From: Pyrinomonadaceae bacterium
GTDB lineage: Bacteria > Acidobacteriota > Blastocatellia > Pyrinomonadales > Pyrinomonadaceae
Direction: 5' to 3'
DNA: 6,114 bases
Assembly: GCA_025937955.1 (NCBI GenBank)
Contig: JAICQI010000375.1
Span: 1 to 6,114 of the forward strand
Part shown: positions 4,963-6,114 of the stretch, piece by piece
Layout of the letters: each line of letters starts with the position of its first letter
Position numbering within the stretch: position 1 is the first letter of the stretch
Made by a program: the position numbers and the translations under genes
Notes under the pieces: model-generated
What the model was told of the DNA's origin: nothing
Database searches by the model: none
The model's input: the letters and a program-made list of their open reading frames with translations, nothing else

Positions 4963-6112
4963 TTGTTTCTAACCTCTTTTGCTCGAGTTGACGATAAGGT
5001 TCGCTGGCCCATGCGGCGGTCATTTCACGGATGCGATCCGAAGCGAGTTTCTGTTTCGCAGCGGCGTCGGCGATGAATGTGCGCGTGCCGGAGACTTCTT
5101 TTGCGTACATGTTGCCGGCGCGTGCGATCGCGTTCAGCTCTTCAGCCGCAGCACTGACTTTGAAAAAGCTCAACACACTGGATATTACAGGTACTGACAG
5201 TTGGTTGTAATTAAGCAACATGCTGTTCTCGTTCGCAAGACTGTGCGCTTTGGAGTAAAGGCTTCCGATCGTCCTGGCGCACAGTTCTTCCAAGCTCATG
5301 TCGGCGACGGCGTCTGGTGAAGTGCCAACGATTGACGCCAGCACGCGACGATCGTTGTCCTTTAGCCACGGCGGCACGTCGGCGAGGTTGGAGACAATGG
5401 TTTCGATCGGATCTCGATACAGAAAAACCCACGGCACGCGCGGCCAAATGCGTCTGATACGTTCGATTTGAGCGAAGCTGCAACAGGCGAACTTCACGAA
5501 GAGGTGTTGTTCGTTGCCGTTGCGGCGTTGGCCCAACGCGCGAACGACGCCGCGCAGGAACACTGAATAGAGCGACTCTTTTATGCCGTCGCTATCGGTG
5601 ATGAACCTTGCGATCAGCTTGTCGATCGCGTTGGCCTCGGAGAGCACGATCGAATTGGAGATGGCGCGGCAGGCGTTTGCCAGGAGTGTCGAACCGCAAC
5701 GTGAGGAGTGAAAGATGAAACCTGTGGGCTCGACGCTGTCGAACGACTGCTCGAGTTGCAGTAGTGCGTCAAACTCCGTGAACAGCTCACCGCGGCTTTG
5801 GCCGTTCGCTTTCGCGCGCTCGATTGTTTGTTGAAAGAACGGCTCAGCCAGGCTCACGCCCGACATCTCCATCCACCACAGTCCCGGCCGCCCCTCAACG
5901 ACGACCGCATCCACCGGCAACCAACCTTTGAGATCTATGAAGTTGGTAATCACAGGAGCTTTGAATCTCGAAAAAGCGGGGGCAAGCCCCTCTTCTGTAT
6001 AGACCGGAGACATCCTAAACACATGTTCGGAGACATGGTAAACACTTTTCCCGTTGCTGATACCTTTCGGCTCGAAAGGAGTCGCGAGGATGCCCTGGAG
6101 AGTGAGTTCCAC
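4949..6112 (-). CDS. Sulfotransferase family protein, 5' end at the window edge
   Basis: The visible part is 387 residues. Residues 130-144 (FIFHSSRCGSTLL within) form the P-loop-like 5'-phosphosulfate-binding motif. LYRDPIETIVSNL (231-243) is the 3'-phosphate-binding motif, with Arg233 and Ser241. LLNYNQLS (299-306) is another element typical of bacterial PAPS-dependent sulfotransferases. About 125 residues precede the catalytic domain and include GWLPVDAVVVEGRPGLWWME (63-82) and AEPFFQQTI (89-97); I do not recognise this N-terminal module as a named domain. By family analogy the enzyme would move sulfate from PAPS to an acceptor hydroxyl or amine. Being coupled to a PqqD-like gene, the acceptor may be a peptide, which is inference. 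The first codon available is GTG 6110-6112, only two bases from the edge, so the true start may lie outside. It is the first gene of the operon in view. Confidence 0.85.
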   Translation of the reverse strand: MELTLQGILATPFEPKGISNGKSVYHVSEHVFRMSPVYTEEGLAPAFSRFKAPVITNFIDLKGWLPVDAVVVEGRPGLWWMEMSGVSLAEPFFQQTIERAKANGQSRGELFTEFDALLQLEQSFDSVEPTGFIFHSSRCGSTLLANACRAISNSIVLSEANAIDKLIARFITDSDGIKESLYSVFLRGVVRALGQRRNGNEQHLFVKFACCSFAQIERIRRIWPRVPWVFLYRDPIETIVSNLADVPPWLKDNDRRVLASIVGTSPDAVADMSLEELCARTIGSLYSKAHSLANENSMLLNYNQLSVPVISSVLSFFKVSAAAEELNAIARAGNMYAKEVSGTRTFIADAAAKQKLASDRIREMTAAWASEPYRQLEQKRLETNDFY

Positions 6113-6114
6113 CA

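Overview
The window (about 53-55% GC by eye) looks like a bacterial chromosome segment, most likely Acidobacteriota and plausibly the Blastocatellia/Pyrinomonadales side. The main reasons are the secreted lamin-tail-domain protein with a conserved beta-rich C-terminal half, the 10-bp-phased CGCAGAT-type intergenic palindrome, and a RiPP-like gene set (PqqD-like protein, McjB-like peptidase, sulfotransferase). The taxonomic assignment is inference from recalled family distributions; no marker gene is present.

Layout, left to right. Positions 1-126 are non-coding and hold a strikingly C-rich tract (G-rich on the minus strand). A complete DUF1015 gene (127-1353, minus) has a strong Shine-Dalgarno and a GTG start. 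It is divergent, across 106 bp, from a small McjB-type transglutaminase-fold cysteine peptidase gene (1460-1921, plus), the enzyme class that removes leader peptides in lasso-peptide maturation. Immediately after its stop codon lies a 75-bp near-perfect palindrome (1922-1996) built from 10-bp-phased heptamers. It separates that gene from the convergent gene for an exported lamin-tail-domain protein (2011-3216, minus), which has its own likely sigma70-type promoter and an operator-like dyad.

Upstream of that, positions 3310-6112 hold a tightly overlapping minus-strand operon, read right to left: a sulfotransferase-family protein (its 5' end is at or beyond the window edge), a PqqD-like RiPP recognition element protein, a single-pass membrane protein I do not recognise, and an HTTM (vitamin K-dependent carboxylase-like) polytopic membrane protein. 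The genes overlap by 14, 44 and 19 bp, and at least two of the four start codons are non-ATG, which suggests translational coupling.

Interpretation. An RRE protein, a leader-peptidase-like protein, a sulfotransferase and an HTTM protein with a membrane partner together resemble a peptide-modification pathway without the usual lasso cyclase (asparagine synthetase-like) or any visible precursor. Either those lie to the right of the window, or this is an uncharacterised assembly of RiPP-type parts. The lamin-tail protein and the DUF1015 gene are probably independent neighbours.
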